DNA of 64,000 nt from Myxococcus guangdongensis (lineage in GTDB: Bacteria; Myxococcota; Myxococcia; Myxococcales; Myxococcaceae), in assembly GCF_024198255.1 (NCBI RefSeq), contig NZ_JAJVKW010000018.1:1-64000 (forward strand). Reading direction: 5' to 3'. Shown here one piece after another: positions 8,014-16,628 of the stretch. The position numbers were made by a program, and so were the translations under genes. The notes below the pieces were generated by a model. It did no database searches, was not told the origin of the DNA, and worked only from the letters and a program-made list of their open reading frames with translations. Each line of letters opens with the position of its first letter. Positions within the stretch are counted from its first letter, which is position 1.

Positions 8014-11000
8014 GCCACGCGCCCGCGTCTGTCGCGACGGAGGAGGACCGAGGGCTGCGCGCCGCGCTGGCCCGCGCCAGTCAGGTCCTCCCGGTCCAGG
8101 GTCCGTTGAGCGTGTTCGTGCACCACAACCCGCTGCACACGCTCCAGCACCTCCCCTTCCATGAGGCGCTGGCCGCCGCCAGGGCGACGCTCGGCGCGGA
8201 GGGTTATCTGTCCGAGGCCCGGTTCCTCGAGCTGTATCGCCAGGGCCGCATCACCGACGAGGACCTGCGCGCGGTCCTCGCGGAGTGGGAGCACACGCTC
8301 CACGAGGCGCCCTCGGGGTCTCGGCTGGAGGTGGCCCGGCTGGCGCTGCTGCACCCGGTGGAGCACGAGACGGACGCCTCGCTTCGCTGGAAGCTGGAGG
8401 AGTGCTGCGCCTCGCGCCGGCTGCGCGCGGACCTGCCCTCCACCGCGCGCCAGGTGCTGCTGGAGCGCGCCCTGCCGGAGCTGCGCGCCGACCTGGACCG
8501 CGTGGGACGGGGCTGGACGATGACGCAGCTGGCGTGCGCGCTCCTGGGCATCGACCTGGACCCGGTCGTCCGCGCCACCTCGAGCACCCTGCCCTACCTG
8601 CTCCCTCGGAGCATCGCGCTGAGGCGCCTGGGCATTCCCGCCGCGCTCGCGAGCGCGTACGTCGACGGTGTCTCGACACGGCTGGCTGGGAGCCCGGGCG
8701 TCACGGTGGATGCATGGCTGAGCGCGGAGGCCCTCCGGGTCACCGAGGCGCTGGCCTCGGCCCTGGGAGGCGATGGGAGTCTCGGCTCGCTCCGCGCGCG
8801 TCTGGAGAAGTCCCCCGAGCCCTTCGTCGCGAGCGCGCTCTGGTCCGCGAGCCACACGCCCACGCCGCCGCGCGCCCTCCCGTCGTCGGGAGTGCTCAGT
8901 CATCGAGAGTGGCTGCGCGCGGCCACGGGCGAGGACGTGAACGACCTGCTCCATCCGCACCTCATCCGGGTCTGCGCGGCCTTCCTGGATGAAGGGCTCT
9001 CCGCCTGGCCGCTGCCGGCGCGTGAGCAGGGGCTCCACGCGGCCTGGCGCGCGCAGCTGCGCGAGGGGCTCGGCGTGGCCCCTGACTGGCTGGAGGTGGA
9101 GTGGATGGCTTCGTCACCGGGCTGTGCGCAGGACACGGTGCTCGCGGCCCTGGAGGGGCTCGGGGTCGCCGAGCCCGACTGGGAGGCCTATCTCGCCCGC
9201 GTCCTGCTCGCGCTGCCGGGCTGGGCGGGCATGGTGCATCGACTGGAGCAGCACCCCGAGGACCGGCCCGAGGGTGCGCCCCCCGCGCGGCTGATGGACT
9301 TCCTCGCCGTGCGGCTCACCCTGGAGCGGTCCGCGCTTCGGGACGTGGCGCGACGACGACTCGGCTACACGGGGCCGTTGTCGGGGCTCGAAGCGGTGGC
9401 GCGCGCGGCCATCGACCCCCTCTCGCCTCCGGAGCAGGAGGGCCGCTGGCGTCTCTTCCATCAGGCGCAGCTCCTGGGCTGGTCTCCCATGGAGGTGCGA
9501 GCGCTCCCGGTCTCCACGCGGCAGGAGTGGCTGCGCTGGTTGGACGGCTTCGACGTCACCGCGCGCCAACGGGTGTGGCAGGAGGCCTACGAGCACCACT
9601 ATCGGATGGAGGTCTCACGGGCCCTGGCGCGCAACCACCTGCGCCCTTCGAGCGCGCGCACGGTGACGGCGCCGCGCTTCCAGGTGTTGCTCTGCATGGA
9701 CGACCGGGAGGAGTCCCTGCGTCGCCACTTCGAGGAGCAGGACGCGCGACACGAGACCTTCGGCATCGCGGGGTTCTTCGGGGTGGCCTTCGACTACCGA
9801 GGGCTCGACGACGCGAGCCATGTCGCGCAGTGCCCGGTGGCCGTCACGCCGGCGCATGTCATCGAGGAGCACGCGAGCCCGGAGCACCACTCCCTCGCCG
9901 AGACGCGCTCACGGCGACGGACGCTGTGGGCGCGCCTCGGGCACGTCGTGCACCAGGGGACGCATGCGATGGAGACCTCGTGGTTCCTCGTGCCCTGGCT
10001 GGGGCTGCTGTCCTTGCCGAGGCTCTCCTGGAACCTCCTGTTCCCGCGCGTGCGCGCTCGACTGCGACAGGTGTTCGCGCGACGCGCCCTGCCGCATCCC
10101 CGGACCCACCTCGCGAGCCTGCGCGCCTCCGAGCCGGTCGAGGCACGGCATGCGCTGAAGCCCCGAGGCTTCACGCTCGACGAGAAGGCGGCGCGAGTCG
10201 CTGCGTCGCTGGAGAGCATGGGATTGGTGGAGTCCTTCGCGCCGTGGGTGGTGCTGCTCGGCCATGGCTCGGTGAGCGTCAACAATCCGCATCAGGCGGC
10301 CTACGACTGCGGCGCCTGTGGTGGACGACATGGAGGTCCGAACGCGCGCCTCTTCGCGGAGATGGCCAACCGTCCCGAGGTCCGGGCGAGGCTCCGTGAG
10401 CGCGGCATCCGCATCCCCGACTCCACGTGGTTCGTCGGAGGGATGCACGACACCACCACGGACCAGGTGCACCTCTACGACACGGAGGTTCTTCCCGCCA
10501 CGCACCGCACGGAGCTCACCGCGCTGCGCGAGGCGCTGGACCGGGCGCGGGCCCTGTCCGCACAGGAGCGCTGTCGTCGCTTCGAGTCCGCGCCGCTCGG
10601 GCTGTCCGCCTCGGCCGCGCTGAGGCATGTCGAGGCCCGCGCGGAGGATTTGGGACAGCCGAGGCCGGAGCTGGGCCACGCCACCATCGCGGGGTGCATC
10701 GTGGGGAGGCGCGCGCTCACGCGAGGACTGTTCCTGGACCGAAGGGTCTTCCTCATCTCCTACGACCCGACGCGGGACGAGGACGGCGCCATCATCGAGC
10801 GCATCCTCCTGGCGGCGGGTCCTGTGGGCGCGGGCATCAGCCTGGAGTACTACTTCTCCCACGTCGACAACGAGCGCCACGGCTGTGGCACCAAGCTGCC
10901 GCACAACATCACGGGGCTGCTCGGCGTGATGGACGGCGCGGGGGGAGACCTCCGCACGGGACTGCCCCGGCAGATGATTGAAATCCACGAGCCGCTGCGA

Positions 11001-11309
11001 CTGCTCCTCTTCGTGGAGGCGAGCACCGTGACGCTCTCGCGCATCCTCGCGAGACAGCCCGCCCTGCACGAGCTCATCCACCATCAATGGGTCCAGTTGG
11101 TGAGCGTGGACCCGGTGACGGGGGAGCAACGCAGATACACCCCGCGCGGCTTCGAGCCTCTCCTCTCGAAGGACGTGACGCTGCCCGAAGTGGCGTCCTC
11201 CATCGACTGGTATCGCGGCCACCGCGACCCGCTGGGCCCCGCGCTCGTCCACGGGCCAGCGCACAGGACACACGGCGCCTCCCGAGGAGCAGCCCATGTC
11301 TCCCGTTGA
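8010..11309 (+). CDS. dabA: DabA-like DUF2309 (UPF0753) protein, inorganic carbon uptake
   Basis: The 1099-residue protein belongs to DUF2309, the family of DabA, the zinc-binding, carbonic-anhydrase-like subunit of the DAB inorganic-carbon accumulation complex. Features are the N-terminal VFVHHNPLHTLQHLPF segment, the C-x-D pair Cys562/Asp564 in LLCMDDREESLRRHF, and His752 with Cys767 (GHGSVSVNNPHQAAYDCGACGG). Cys and Asp two apart, and His and Cys fifteen apart, match the spacing of the four zinc ligands known in Halothiobacillus DabA. The start at 8010 overlaps the SulP stop, and the end overlaps the DabB start by 14 bp. In the complex, DabA works with a NuoL-like DabB that uses the cation gradient to drive one-way CO2-to-bicarbonate conversion. 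The protein is somewhat longer than the characterised one. Confidence 0.93.
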   Translation: MSHAPASVATEEDRGLRAALARASQVLPVQGPLSVFVHHNPLHTLQHLPFHEALAAARATLGAEGYLSEARFLELYRQGRITDEDLRAVLAEWEHTLHEAPSGSRLEVARLALLHPVEHETDASLRWKLEECCASRRLRADLPSTARQVLLERALPELRADLDRVGRGWTMTQLACALLGIDLDPVVRATSSTLPYLLPRSIALRRLGIPAALASAYVDGVSTRLAGSPGVTVDAWLSAEALRVTEALASALGGDGSLGSLRARLEKSPEPFVASALWSASHTPTPPRALPSSGVLSHREWLRAATGEDVNDLLHPHLIRVCAAFLDEGLSAWPLPAREQGLHAAWRAQLREGLGVAPDWLEVEWMASSPGCAQDTVLAALEGLGVAEPDWEAYLARVLLALPGWAGMVHRLEQHPEDRPEGAPPARLMDFLAVRLTLERSALRDVARRRLGYTGPLSGLEAVARAAIDPLSPPEQEGRWRLFHQAQLLGWSPMEVRALPVSTRQEWLRWLDGFDVTARQRVWQEAYEHHYRMEVSRALARNHLRPSSARTVTAPRFQVLLCMDDREESLRRHFEEQDARHETFGIAGFFGVAFDYRGLDDASHVAQCPVAVTPAHVIEEHASPEHHSLAETRSRRRTLWARLGHVVHQGTHAMETSWFLVPWLGLLSLPRLSWNLLFPRVRARLRQVFARRALPHPRTHLASLRASEPVEARHALKPRGFTLDEKAARVAASLESMGLVESFAPWVVLLGHGSVSVNNPHQAAYDCGACGGRHGGPNARLFAEMANRPEVRARLRERGIRIPDSTWFVGGMHDTTTDQVHLYDTEVLPATHRTELTALREALDRARALSAQERCRRFESAPLGLSASAALRHVEARAEDLGQPRPELGHATIAGCIVGRRALTRGLFLDRRVFLISYDPTRDEDGAIIERILLAAGPVGAGISLEYYFSHVDNERHGCGTKLPHNITGLLGVMDGAGGDLRTGLPRQMIEIHEPLRLLLFVEASTVTLSRILARQPALHELIHHQWVQLVSVDPVTGEQRRYTPRGFEPLLSKDVTLPEVASSIDWYRGHRDPLGPALVHGPAHRTHGASRGAAHVSR

Positions 11310-12639
11310 GCCCCTTCACAGTGGGCTCGCGACGCTCGTCCCGCTGAGTCCACTGCTGGGCTTCCTCGTCCTCGGCCTCGTGATGCTCCTGCATCGCGTG
11401 CCCGCGGAGCGGACGGTGGCGCGCTGGGTGCTGGGCTCGTTGGGGGTGTCCCTCGGCTGCGCGTCGGCGACCACGCTCCTGTGGCTGTCACGGCCCGACA
11501 AGGTCCTGAGGGTGGAGTGCTTCTCCGTCATGGGAGGGCTCGACGTCTTCCTCCGAATCGACGCCCTGTCCGCGACGATGATGCTCCTGACGAGCCTGCT
11601 CGCGTTGCTCATCGCGCGCTTCTCGGTGACGTATCTCCACCGTGAGCCGGGCTTCGGAAGGTTCTTCCTGCTGCTCACGTTGGCCACGTCGGGGATGCAG
11701 TGGATGACGCTGGGAGGCAGCCTGGAGCTGCTCTTCGTGGGCTGGGAGTGGGTGGGCCTCACGTCCGCGCTGCTCATCGGGTTCTTCCACGAGCGGACCA
11801 CGCCCGTGAGCGCGGGGCTCCGCGCCTTTGGGACCTACAGGCTCTGTGACCTGGGGCTCCTGGGTGGCCTCGTGCTGATGCATCACGTCCTCGGCACCAC
11901 GGCGTGGAGCGGCTCCATCCAACACCTGGGTGCTTGGCCCGCGACGGCCGTGAGCCTGTGTCTGTTGCTCGCGGCGATGGGCAAGTCCGCGCAGCTCCCC
12001 TTCAGTGGGTGGCTGCCTCGCGCCATGGAGGGACCGACTCCGTCGAGTGCACTGTTCTACGGCGCCCTCTCCATTCACGCGGGCCCGTATCTACTGCTGC
12101 GCGCGGCACCGTTGCTGGAGCGTGCACCGTGGGCCCGAGGGCTCGTGGTGGTCGTGGGATTGCTCACGGCGGTTCAAGCCACGCTGGTGTGGCGCGTCCA
12201 GACGGATGTGAAGGGCGCGCTGGCCCAGAGTGTCCTCACGCAGGTGGGGCTGATGTTCGCGGAGGTGGGGCTCGGCCTCCACACGCTGGCACTGGTTCAT
12301 CTGGTGGCCCATGCCGGCCTGCGCTGCCATCAGTTCCTCAAAGCGCCCTCCGCGCTGAGGGATGCGAAGGCGCGACACGCGGCGCTGCGAGATGCACCGG
12401 TGCCCTCTGTCGCATGGGTGCAACGAGGGCTGTCGACACGAGTACATCGACTGGCGATGGAGCGCTTCGCGCTGGACGAACTGTGTGAGCGCTGGGCCAT
12501 CAAACCGGTGTTGCGCCTGGGCCACTGGCTCGACGCTGGAGAGCGACGCTGGGAAGCCACTCTCGACGCGGATCCAGCACGAGCTCCCACCCGTTCCGCC
12601 GAGCCAGCACCCGACACCTCGTCCACGGGGGCGACATGA
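11296..12639 (+). CDS. dabB: DabB-like NuoL-family membrane protein (first copy)
   Basis: The 447-residue polytopic membrane protein is of the proton-translocating NADH-quinone oxidoreductase NuoL/M type. Conserved features are the Glu in FVGWEWVGLTSALLIGFF (TM5 region), the Lys in MGKSAQLPFSGWLP (TM7 region) followed by AMEGPTPSSALFYGA, and a Lys in QTDVKGALAQS (TM8 region). It is shorter than full NuoL and has a soluble C-terminal tail of about 90 residues. Stand-alone NuoL-like proteins next to DUF2309 genes are DabB, the membrane partner of DabA. The start overlaps dabA by 14 bp and the stop overlaps the next ATG by 4 bp, so all are translated as one coupled set. Confidence 0.9.
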   Translation: MSPVEPLHSGLATLVPLSPLLGFLVLGLVMLLHRVPAERTVARWVLGSLGVSLGCASATTLLWLSRPDKVLRVECFSVMGGLDVFLRIDALSATMMLLTSLLALLIARFSVTYLHREPGFGRFFLLLTLATSGMQWMTLGGSLELLFVGWEWVGLTSALLIGFFHERTTPVSAGLRAFGTYRLCDLGLLGGLVLMHHVLGTTAWSGSIQHLGAWPATAVSLCLLLAAMGKSAQLPFSGWLPRAMEGPTPSSALFYGALSIHAGPYLLLRAAPLLERAPWARGLVVVVGLLTAVQATLVWRVQTDVKGALAQSVLTQVGLMFAEVGLGLHTLALVHLVAHAGLRCHQFLKAPSALRDAKARHAALRDAPVPSVAWVQRGLSTRVHRLAMERFALDELCERWAIKPVLRLGHWLDAGERRWEATLDADPARAPTRSAEPAPDTSSTGAT

Positions 12640-13229
12640 CCCCCACGCTCGCCCATCCGCCAGACCGCCACGACCGGCGGATGGGCCTCCCGCCCTTCGC
12701 CAACGGGCATCGACTCGATGCGCGCCGCTCGAGCAGCCACGGCCGCTACATCCGCCCCTCGCCCTTCACCTGCGGCCATCACCTCAACACGCACCGTTCG
12801 CGCATCCACGACCGCCGCATTTGCTCCTCGCCCTTCACCTGCGGCCATCACCTCAACACGCACCGTTCGCGCATCCACGACCGCCGCATTTGCTCCTCGC
12901 CCTTCGCCTGCAGCCGTCACCTCGACGCGCACCGTTCGCGCATCCACGACCGCCGCGTGCGCTCCTCGCGCGTCACCTGCGGCCATGGCCTCGACACGCG
13001 CCGTTCGCGCATCCACGACCGCCGCGTGCGCTCCTCGCGCGTCACCTGCGGCCATGGCCTCGACGCGCACCGTTCGCGCATCCACGACCGCCGCGTGCGC
13101 TCCTCGCGCTTCACCTGCGGCCATGGCCTCGACACGCGCCGTTCGAGCCGCTGCGGCCGTAGCACCTGCCCCGCGCGCCGCCGCGCTCACGAGCCCCTGC
13201 GGAACACGTACGGGAGTTCCACACCATGA
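12636..13229 (+). CDS. novel His/Arg/Cys-rich 23-residue repeat protein in Dab operon
   Basis: The 197-residue protein has no family I recognise. Its ATG overlaps the dabB stop (ATGA at 12636) and its TGA overlaps the next ATG (ATGA at 13226), so it is coupled on both sides. Most of it is seven 23-residue units with the pattern SPFTCGHHLNTHRSRIHDRR plus three residues. The Cys-Gly-His and His-Asp-Arg-Arg elements are kept in most copies. This frame has about 87% G/C at third positions in the repeats, against about 52-57% in the other two forward frames, which singles it out as the coding frame. It is very basic, has no signal peptide and no membrane span. Metal or anion binding is a guess based on the Cys/His/Arg spacing. 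Confidence 0.68.
   Translation: MTPTLAHPPDRHDRRMGLPPFANGHRLDARRSSSHGRYIRPSPFTCGHHLNTHRSRIHDRRICSSPFTCGHHLNTHRSRIHDRRICSSPFACSRHLDAHRSRIHDRRVRSSRVTCGHGLDTRRSRIHDRRVRSSRVTCGHGLDAHRSRIHDRRVRSSRFTCGHGLDTRRSSRCGRSTCPARRRAHEPLRNTYGSSTP
12692..13174 (+). repeat. 69-bp tandem repeat array (about seven units)
   Basis: Units begin at 12692, 12761, 12830, 12899, 12968, 13037 and 13106, all exactly 69 bp apart (23 codons). The units at 12761 and 12830 are identical. Those at 12968 and 13037 differ by only two bases. The first and last units are degenerate. The period is a multiple of three, so copy-number change keeps the surrounding reading frame. The array lies wholly inside the coding region between the two NuoL-like genes. 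Confidence 0.95.
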
Positions 13230-14737
13230 ACCTCGCAATCCACTGGCCGCTCTGGATGGCTCCGCCCGCCCTCGGCGCGCTGCTCGTGTGGCTCGGTCCT
13301 CATGCTCGCGCCCGAGCCCTCGCGACGGGCACGACGACGCTCACCCTCGGCCTCGCCCTGCTCGCTCCCATGACAGGGCCCCGAGTGGACGTGTCGACCA
13401 CGTCGGCGCTCACCCTCACCTCCCTGCTCGCGCTCTCCACAGTCGTCGCGAGCCCACGTCAGTCCACGCGCCGGAGCCACCTCGTCGCGCTGCTGCTCAC
13501 CCAGGGCGCGACCCTGGGCCTCTTCCTCGCGACGGACCTGCGCTGGAAGCTCGGCCTCTTCATCGCCATGGGGCTCCCCTGGAGCCTCCCCTTCCTGCGC
13601 GAGGAACCCACCCCCACGAGCCCCCGCCCCTGGCGAGCCGCGCGCCTCTACTGGCTCCTCGCCACCGTGCCGCCCCTGGTCGCGATGGCCGCGGCCCTGC
13701 TCGGCGGACCCGCGGCCATGACCCCGAGCGCGCTCGCGTCCCCCCACTCGTGGCGCGCGGGGCTCTGCGCGCTCGTGCTCCTGGGCGTGTGCACACGCCT
13801 GGCCATGGTCCCCCTGCACGGCTGGCTCCCCCTGCTGATGGCCCGAGGCCCTCTCGTCATGGCGGCGCTGTGGATGAACGTGCTCGTCAGCCTCCAGCTC
13901 CTCACCCGCTTCCTGCCCTCCCTGACCACCACGCACTGGGCCTTCATCGCGCCAACGCTCGAGTGCCTGGGCGCGGGCACGGCGATGTACGGCGCGCTGC
14001 TCGCGCTCGTTCAGGTCGACCTGCGCCGCATGCTCGCCTTCCTCGTCGTGAGCCAGTCCGGGATGCTGCTCGCGGGCGCGGCGACGGGAACGCAGGCCGG
14101 CCTCGACGCAACCTGGTTGCAGGGGCTCGCGGCGAGCATCGCCTTCTGCGGTCTGGAGCTGGTGACACGCGCCCTCGAGGCACGCACCGGCACCACGGAC
14201 ATGCGGCGCCTCGGCGGACTCACCTCTCGCGCCCCACGGATGGCCGCGCTCTTCCTGCTGCTGTGCCTCGCCGGTCTGGGCCTGCCCGGCACCCTCGCCT
14301 TCACCAGCGAGGACCTGCTGCTGCGCGGCACACTCGGCCTCCACCCCTGGCGCACCCTGCCCCTGCTGCCCGCGCTCGCGCTCAACGCCATCACCCTCCT
14401 GCGAGCCTTCCATCGCACCTTCCTCGGCCCCCTCCCCGAGGCGCGCGGCGCCGCTCCCCTCCCCCTCCAGGACCTCCTCCCCCGCGAGCGCTGGACGCTG
14501 ACCGCCCTGGTGCTCGTCCTCGCGCTGACGGGCCTGGGCCCCTCCCTGCCACGCCGACGCCCACTGCCCTCGCGAGCGGTAAGTCCGAGCACGCAGGCCA
14601 CCGGATGCCATAGAACGGACCTGGAACCTTCCAGGAGCCCCCTGCCCGCGTGGACACCCTCGTCCGCATCGCCGAAGCCCTTGGCCGCTTCTCCGCGCGC
14701 TTCGTCCCCAGCGCCTTCTCCATCGCCGTCCTCCTGA
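13226..14737 (+). CDS. second NuoL/M-like membrane subunit of the Dab operon
   Basis: The 503-residue protein has about a dozen hydrophobic spans and weak but recognisable NuoL/M features: RLAMVPLHGWLPLLMARGPLV (TM7 region), VQVDLRRMLAFLVVSQSGML (TM8 region), and LCLAGLGLPGTLAFTSEDLL, typical of the TM11-12 loop in this superfamily. The TM7 lysine is replaced by Arg-Leu-Ala-Met, so proton pumping may be altered. It follows the repeat gene with a 4-bp overlap. The last ~50 residues are Ser/Pro/Ala-rich, and its last 88 bp overlap the AtoE gene in another frame, so the true C-terminus may have been extended by loss of an earlier stop. A structural partner role for DabA/DabB is inferred. Confidence 0.8.
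   Translation: MNLAIHWPLWMAPPALGALLVWLGPHARARALATGTTTLTLGLALLAPMTGPRVDVSTTSALTLTSLLALSTVVASPRQSTRRSHLVALLLTQGATLGLFLATDLRWKLGLFIAMGLPWSLPFLREEPTPTSPRPWRAARLYWLLATVPPLVAMAAALLGGPAAMTPSALASPHSWRAGLCALVLLGVCTRLAMVPLHGWLPLLMARGPLVMAALWMNVLVSLQLLTRFLPSLTTTHWAFIAPTLECLGAGTAMYGALLALVQVDLRRMLAFLVVSQSGMLLAGAATGTQAGLDATWLQGLAASIAFCGLELVTRALEARTGTTDMRRLGGLTSRAPRMAALFLLLCLAGLGLPGTLAFTSEDLLLRGTLGLHPWRTLPLLPALALNAITLLRAFHRTFLGPLPEARGAAPLPLQDLLPRERWTLTALVLVLALTGLGPSLPRRRPLPSRAVSPSTQATGCHRTDLEPSRSPLPAWTPSSASPKPLAASPRASSPAPSPSPSS
14620..14635. promoter_or_regulatory. 7+2+7 inverted repeat before the AtoE-type gene
   Basis: CCTGGAA and TTCCAGG flank a 2-bp centre, 14 bp before the GTG start of the transporter gene and inside the tail of the preceding one. 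The loop is too short for a stable hairpin, so a protein-binding dyad is more likely if it is functional. Confidence 0.3.
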
Positions 14738-15993
14738 GCCTGCTCACCATGGGCCTCGCCATGGGATGGGTGGGGACCAGTCCCCCCAAGGTGCTCGACG
14801 CGTGGGGTGGCGGCTTCTGGGAGCTGCTCACCTTCTCCATGCAGATGGCGCTGGTGATGTTCACCGGCTACCTGCTCGCGCTCACCACGCCCGTGCGAGC
14901 GCTGCTGGAGAGAGCCTCCGGACTCGCGCGCACGCCGCGCGGCGCGGTGGCGCTGATGGCCTTCGTGTCCATGGCCCTGGCGTACATCAACTGGGGCCTG
15001 TCCCTGGTGGCCAGCGCCATGCTGGTGCGCTTCGTCGCGCGGCGCCGGCCGGACGTGGACTACCGGCTGCTCGTCGCCTGCGCGTACTTCGGCCTGGGCG
15101 CCACGTGGCACGCGGGCCTGTCCGCCTCCGCGCCGCTGCTCGTCGCCACGCCGGGCCACTTCCTCGAGAAGAGCATCGGCCTCATCCCCATCGACCGGAC
15201 GCTCTTCTCACCCTTCAACGTGTCGCTCACCGTGGGCGTCGTCGCGGGCCTCACCCTGCTCGCCTGGGCGCTGCACCCCAAGCCCCAGAACGTGGTGCGC
15301 GTGGACCCCGCGGTGCTGGAGAAGCTGGGGGACTTCGTTCCCCCCGAGCGCCCCGCCGAGAAGAGCTTCGCCATCTGGCTGGACCACGCGCGGCTGCTCA
15401 ACGTCATCTTCGGCGTGCTCGGGCTGCTCTGGCTGGGCCAGTACCTGTGGCTCAACGGGGGCTGGCGGGCGCTCAACCTCAACGTGGTGAACTTCACCTT
15501 CCTGGTGCTCGCGGTGCTGCTGCACGGCACGCCCGCGCGGCTCATCAAGGCGGCGGAGGAGGCCGGCACGGTGCTGCACGGCATCGTCCTCCAGTTCCCC
15601 CTGTATGCGGGCATCTACGGCATCTTCAAGGCCACGGGGCTGACGGACCGCATCGGCCAGCTCTTCGTGTCCCTGTCCACCCCGCAGACCTTCCCGGCCA
15701 TCGTCTACCTCTACAGCGGCGTGGTGAACTACTTCGTCCCCTCGGGTGGTTCCAAGTGGGCCATCGAGGCGCCCTACCTGCTCGACGCGGCCAGTCGTCT
15801 GGGGGTGGCGCCGGAGAAGGTGGTGCTCGCGTACGCCTGGGGTGACATGGCCACCGACCTCATCCAGCCCTTCTGGGCGCTCCCCCTCCTGGCCGTGGCT
15901 CGTTTGGAGTTCAAGGACATCCTGGGATTCTTGCTGGTGGCGTTCCTGGTGTACCTGCCCCTGGTGACCCTGGCGTTCCTGCTGCTCGGATGA
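14650..15993 (+). CDS. atoE: short-chain fatty acid transporter, AtoE family
   Basis: The 447-residue inner-membrane permease has many hydrophobic spans. Family-typical stretches are FVPSAFSIAVLLSLLTMGLA, WGGGFWELLTFSMQMALVMF, INWGLSLVASA, and PSGGSKWAIEAPYLL near residue 365. AtoE-type carriers import short-chain fatty acids such as acetoacetate or butyrate. The start is a GTG (DTLVRIAEALGRFSARF follows). The first helix begins soon after, so a later start would cut the family's N-terminus. It overlaps the upstream NuoL-like gene by 88 bp in a different frame and is probably not part of the carbonate function. No acyl-CoA transferase genes lie next to it. Confidence 0.9.
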   Translation: MDTLVRIAEALGRFSARFVPSAFSIAVLLSLLTMGLAMGWVGTSPPKVLDAWGGGFWELLTFSMQMALVMFTGYLLALTTPVRALLERASGLARTPRGAVALMAFVSMALAYINWGLSLVASAMLVRFVARRRPDVDYRLLVACAYFGLGATWHAGLSASAPLLVATPGHFLEKSIGLIPIDRTLFSPFNVSLTVGVVAGLTLLAWALHPKPQNVVRVDPAVLEKLGDFVPPERPAEKSFAIWLDHARLLNVIFGVLGLLWLGQYLWLNGGWRALNLNVVNFTFLVLAVLLHGTPARLIKAAEEAGTVLHGIVLQFPLYAGIYGIFKATGLTDRIGQLFVSLSTPQTFPAIVYLYSGVVNYFVPSGGSKWAIEAPYLLDAASRLGVAPEKVVLAYAWGDMATDLIQPFWALPLLAVARLEFKDILGFLLVAFLVYLPLVTLAFLLLG

Positions 15994-16078
15994 GACGTGA
16001 CGGGGTTCCGTGGTAGACCTCCGGCAGGACCCGCCGGGGAAGGCGGGTCCCAACTCATCAAACGAGGGGACCCCGAGT

Positions 16079-16585
16079 ATGAAGAAGCTGATGACGCGGA
16101 CCATGGTGTGTGCGGTGTTGGGGATGTCGTCGCTGGCGTTGGCGCAGGACGCGGCCGAGGCACCGGACAAGGAGCCCGCGAAGGTTCCGAGCGCGGACTC
16201 GGTCCGTGACACCTGGAACTTCTTCTACAACGGCAAGGGCCAGGGTCCCGTGCTGGTGGAGGCCAAGCTCTGTACGGAGGTGGCCAAGGACGGCCCCAAC
16301 AAGTACGAGTGCACCGCCGAGGTCGCCGCCGAGGGCATCAAGGCGAACACCACCGTGATGCTGTGGCAGGCCTACCTGGTGCCCCAGGGCGACTCGGTCG
16401 AGGACGTCATGGTCCAGACCAAGCAGGGCAACGTGGTGCGCGAGACCAAGGACGTGAAGCTCAAGGGCGACGGCTGGCGCGCGCGTCAGTGGACGGGCGT
16501 GCGGCTCAACAAGCCGGGCACCTGGACGGTCTCCGTGATGCGCGGTGACCAGGTCCTCAAGGAGCTGCAGGTCAAGGTGAACTGA
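16079..16585 (+). CDS. small secreted protein of unknown function
   Basis: The 168-residue protein has a clear Sec signal peptide (MKKLMTRTMVCAVLGMSSLA, cleavage predicted after LALA before QDAAEA). The mature part contains WNFFYNGKGQGPVLVEAKLC and a second Cys about 17 residues later, so a disulfide is possible, followed by a beta-rich end with WTVSVMRGDQVLKELQVKVN. I do not recognise the family. It is preceded by a ggacccc purine-rich region and stands alone on its strand. A strong hairpin follows it. Confidence 0.82.
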   Translation: MKKLMTRTMVCAVLGMSSLALAQDAAEAPDKEPAKVPSADSVRDTWNFFYNGKGQGPVLVEAKLCTEVAKDGPNKYECTAEVAAEGIKANTTVMLWQAYLVPQGDSVEDVMVQTKQGNVVRETKDVKLKGDGWRARQWTGVRLNKPGTWTVSVMRGDQVLKELQVKVN

Positions 16586-16628
16586 TTCACCGGGCGCGCG
16601 CTCTTCGAGCGTGAGCCTGAAGCACGAG

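Noticed and set aside
6663..9038. 791-codon minus-strand open frame
   Set aside because: Antisense shadow of the SulP and DabA genes, which have strong homology and coupled starts.
12692..13174. CRISPR array
   Set aside because: The 69-bp units are directly adjacent with no unique spacers and are coding in one frame. No cas genes are nearby.
12330..13238. 302-codon minus-strand frame across the 69-bp repeats
   Set aside because: It looks repetitive and protein-like, but its third positions are poor in G/C and it runs antisense into the DabB gene. The plus frame starting at 12636 has coding bias and coupled ends.
12718..14613. 631-codon plus-strand frame through the repeats and the second NuoL-like gene
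   Set aside because: Third positions are only about half G/C, and it is out of frame with the membrane protein that has clear family motifs.
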